From assembly GCF_026094475.1 (NCBI RefSeq), contig NZ_JAPELL010000001.1:1140326-1204325 (forward strand): a stretch of DNA of 64,000 nt, given 5' to 3'. The notes below the pieces were generated by a model. That model made no database searches. It was not told the origin of the DNA and saw only the letters and a program-made list of their open reading frames with translations. This stretch comes from Homoserinimonas sedimenticola. Lineage in GTDB: Bacteria > Actinomycetota > Actinomycetes > Actinomycetales > Microbacteriaceae. Shown piece by piece: positions 61,827-64,000 of the stretch. Every line of letters begins with the position of its first letter. Positions within the stretch are counted from its first letter, which is position 1. Both the position numbers and the translations under genes were made by a program.

Positions 61827-62008
61827 GTCGACAACGCGCAGATGAGCGGATGTCGGCACCACGGGCATTCGCGTCGCCGCAGTTCTCCACATGCGCTTTA
61901 CATACCCCCCGTTTGGGTGGTTTCATGTGAACTGCGTCCCGCCTCTCCCGACAGTCGGCATCCCCCGTGCCGCAGGGTGGTTCGCTATTACCCCGAATAG
62001 GAACGACC

Positions 62009-63250
62009 ATGAAACCCGAATTCATGCGACTTCGGCGTGCCTTCGCGCTTGCCCTCGCAACCCTTCTCGCCGCCGCCGGTCTCGCCGTGCTCTCCCCCGC
62101 CGGCGCAGCCCTCGCCCACCACAACACCGTCCGGGTCTCCGCCGCGTGCATCGACTACACGTGGACCATCACGTGGACGATCACCAACTCCGAGCAGTAC
62201 AAGAGCGAGACGATCATCGAGTCGAACCAGGACATCGTGCCTGTCGGCACCAAGATCGGTGCCGGGGAGACACTCACGGTCACCGAGACGGTCGACAGGC
62301 CCATCGGCAAGACGCTCACGGTCGTGGGCCACTGGGCCAAGGGCAATGTCACCGACCGCCCCCGCTCCGCCTACATCAGCCCCTACGACTTCAAGGGCGA
62401 CTGTGAACGACCCGCACCCCAGCCGCCCGTGACGCCCGAGATCAATCTCGTCGCTGCCGCGTGCGAGTATGCGGACAGTTCGACCACCGATATGACCGCG
62501 ACCGTCACGGGGCTGCCGAACGGCGCGGCGTACACGATCCGCCTCTTCTCAGGCTCCACCGTCGTCGCGACGGCGCAGGGTACAGCCCCCTCGGGCAGCG
62601 CCTCCGCAGCCTTCCCCGACCTCGCCCCCGGCGACTATAGGGCCGAAGTCGAAGCAACAGGCAGCACCACGGCCCTCTCCTCGACCGTGACCGCGCTCGA
62701 CTGCGCCCCCGCGGCCCCGCCCGTCGAGCCCGAGCCCCCCGTCGAACCCGAGGAGCCGCTGCCCCCCGTCTCCACGCCGCGACTCGTCATCACGCCCGTC
62801 GACTGCTCGAGCGATGTCTCGACCCCCACCGTGTCGGTCTCCGTCTCGGGACTCGACGCAGGCGAGGAGTATGAGGTGGTGCTGCTCGACGCCGACGGCC
62901 AGCCCGTCGCCACCCGGTCGATCACGGGCGTGACGGAGGACGAGGTCATCTTCGAGAACCTCGAGGCCCCCGCGAGCTACGCCGCAGTCCTCCGGCTCGA
63001 ACCCGGCGGCAGCGTCGAGGCCGAAACGGTTGACCTCGCGGATGTCGTCCCCTGCGTCGCCGGCGGAGGCGTGCTGCCCACCCTCCCGCTCGACGATGAG
63101 GAGACCGCTCCCGCCCAGCAGCTACCGACGCTTCCCGTCACGGGGCCGGGCGAGCTCGCGGCCCTCGCCGCCTTCGCGGCTCTCCTGCTCGCAAGCGGCG
63201 GCATCGTCGTCACGACCCGCCTGCGTCGGCGCTTCGCCGCGGAGAGCTGA
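62009..63250 (+). CDS. LPXTG-anchored surface protein with two repeated beta-sandwich-like domains
   Basis: 413 residues. Signal peptide to about residue 36 (ALAHH), an N-terminal domain rich in Thr/Ile (YTWTITWTITNSEQYKSE), two similar modules of about 80 residues (each with a Cys, then VTGLPNGAAYTIRLF or VSGLDAGEEYEVVLL), a Pro/Glu linker (PPVEPEPPVEPEEPLPPVS) between them, and the sortase signal LPVTG (375-379), a hydrophobic helix and an RRR tail. It should be linked to peptidoglycan. ATG at 62009 follows AGGAACGACC. Ligand unknown; adhesion is a guess. Confidence 0.82.
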   Translation: MKPEFMRLRRAFALALATLLAAAGLAVLSPAGAALAHHNTVRVSAACIDYTWTITWTITNSEQYKSETIIESNQDIVPVGTKIGAGETLTVTETVDRPIGKTLTVVGHWAKGNVTDRPRSAYISPYDFKGDCERPAPQPPVTPEINLVAAACEYADSSTTDMTATVTGLPNGAAYTIRLFSGSTVVATAQGTAPSGSASAAFPDLAPGDYRAEVEATGSTTALSSTVTALDCAPAAPPVEPEPPVEPEEPLPPVSTPRLVITPVDCSSDVSTPTVSVSVSGLDAGEEYEVVLLDADGQPVATRSITGVTEDEVIFENLEAPASYAAVLRLEPGGSVEAETVDLADVVPCVAGGGVLPTLPLDDEETAPAQQLPTLPVTGPGELAALAAFAALLLASGGIVVTTRLRRRFAAES

Positions 63251-63279
63251 CGCGGCCAGCAACCACCCCCGAGACGAAA

Positions 63280-63310
63280 GAACGCCCCCGGTCGATGACC
63301 GAGGGCGTTC
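63280..63310. terminator. Bidirectional terminator between the surface-protein gene and rplL
   Basis: GAACGCCCCCGGTC pairs with GACCGAGGGCGTTC with one mismatch across a GAT loop. On the minus strand it is followed by TTTCG, suiting termination after rplL. Confidence 0.75.
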
Positions 63311-63342
63311 CTCATGTGTGCGCGGGGATCCCGCGCGCGAGA

Positions 63343-63738
63343 CTACTTGAGCTCGACGGTGGCGCCGGCCTCTTCAAGCTGCGCCTTCGCCTTCTCGGCG
63401 GTCTCCTTGTTGACGCCCTCGAGGACGTTGGCGGGAGCACCGTCGACGACGGCCTTCGCCTCACCAAGGCCGAGGCTCGTGAGCGCACGCACCTCCTTGA
63501 TGACCTGGATCTTCTTGTCACCGGCGGCCGTGAGGACGACGTCGTACGAGTCCTTCTCCTCCTCAGCCTCGGCCGGCGCACCCGCGCCACCCGCGGCACC
63601 GCCCGCAGCCGCAACCGCGACGGGGGCAGCAGCCGTGACCTCGAAGACCTCCTCGAACTTCTTCACGAAGTCGCTGAGCTCGATGAGCGTGAGCTCCTTG
63701 AAGGCCTCGATCAGCTCGTCGCTGGAAAGCTTTGCCAT
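63343..63738 (-). CDS. rplL: 50S ribosomal protein L7/L12
   Basis: 131 residues. The N-terminal dimerisation domain ([20 protein letters not shown]), an Ala/Gly/Pro-rich hinge (about 37-58) and the C-terminal domain ([32 protein letters not shown]) that recruits GTPase factors are complete. ATG at 63738 follows AGGAGAAA; the extension to 63783 is not coding. rplJ lies just upstream, the usual rplJL pair. Confidence 0.98.
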   Translation of the reverse strand: MAKLSSDELIEAFKELTLIELSDFVKKFEEVFEVTAAAPVAVAAAGGAAGGAGAPAEAEEEKDSYDVVLTAAGDKKIQVIKEVRALTSLGLGEAKAVVDGAPANVLEGVNKETAEKAKAQLEEAGATVELK

Positions 63739-63795
63739 TGTTTTTCTCCTTGTGTGTACTTCTGATAGCCGTGTCGCCAGCACCCCAGAGGGTGA

Positions 63796-64000
63796 CTAGC
63801 TCGCGGACTCCTGCTTGTCGCGCAGCGCGTCGACGGTGCGAACCGCCTGCGCGAGAGGCGCGTTGAACATGTAGGCGGCACCGAACAGCGAAGCCTTGAA
63901 GGCGCCGGCGAGCTTGCCCAGCAGCACCTCCCGCGACTCGAGTTCGGCCAGCTTGGTGACCTCGGCGGCACTCAGCGGGTTACCGTCGAAGTAACCCCCC
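63796..64000 (-). CDS. rplJ: 50S ribosomal protein L10 (5' end outside window)
   Basis: Only the C-terminal 67 residues or so are present, entering from the right edge and ending at TAG (63796-63798). VTKLAELESREVLLGKLAGA and MFNAPLAQAVRTVDALRDKQ match the L10 C-terminal region that binds L7/L12 dimers. The gap to rplL is 57 bp. Confidence 0.95.
   Translation of the reverse strand, partial: GGYFDGNPLSAAEVTKLAELESREVLLGKLAGAFKASLFGAAYMFNAPLAQAVRTVDALRDKQESAS

Overview
The window is a high-GC actinobacterial chromosome segment. GC-rich codon use, frequent GTG starts, an actinobacterial-type SRP RNA, CebR-like and xylanase-type operators and the gene families together suggest a Microbacteriaceae-like organism from a plant or soil setting; this placement is inference. 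No phage, plasmid, IS element or CRISPR array is visible. Housekeeping genes sit at the edges: a partial pta (1-1656), ffs SRP RNA (about 1760-1848), tRNA-Ser(GGA) (8632-8719), and rplL plus partial rplJ (63343-64000).

Between them lies a hemicellulose and pentose utilisation island. 1905-8399 is an AraC regulator, an aldehyde dehydrogenase and a one-permease sugar-type ABC importer. 9145-12336 holds PAP2, TetR, GNAT and an MGT-type glycosyltransferase. 12394-15048 has a GH1 beta-glucosidase with a CebR-type operator and a ROK regulator. 15181-20779 is a bxl-like operon (binding protein, two permeases, GH3), followed by LacI and xylA-xylB. 24662-31066 is an alpha-xyloside operon (binding protein, two permeases, GH31 alpha-xylosidase, LacI). 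31381-33103 encodes an alditol oxidase and PncC. 33141-40143 is an arabinan/arabinoxylan operon (binding protein, two permeases, GH51, GH43 lipoprotein) under another LacI. 42249-51596 is the L-arabinose operon araB-araD-araA plus a GguAB-ChvE-type importer under a fourth LacI. 58239-61702 is an alpha-glucoside-type importer (AglEFG).

The logic is import of short oligosaccharides, intracellular hydrolysis to xylose, arabinose and glucose, and isomerase/kinase entry into the pentose phosphate pathway. Each LacI regulator lies close to a distinct palindrome family, and those families recur upstream of the neighbouring operons. All six solute-binding-protein genes are followed by a strong hairpin before the next transporter gene, which fits differential expression. 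The four CUT1-type importers have no ATPase gene here and presumably share one encoded elsewhere.

51700-58179 is different: a transsulfuration pair (cystathionine gamma-synthase/lyase, cystathionine beta-synthase), overlapping DUF3105 and DUF305 membrane proteins, a small zinc-ribbon protein and an ABC exporter. 62009-63250 is an LPXTG-anchored surface protein.

The least explained structure is repetitive DNA. A family with core GGAAATTCAGGAA occurs eight times in one intergenic cluster (40436-40785) and twice, inverted, inside xylB. Three unrelated minisatellites sit at the 3' ends of minus-strand genes, and two long two-tier palindromes lie between genes.
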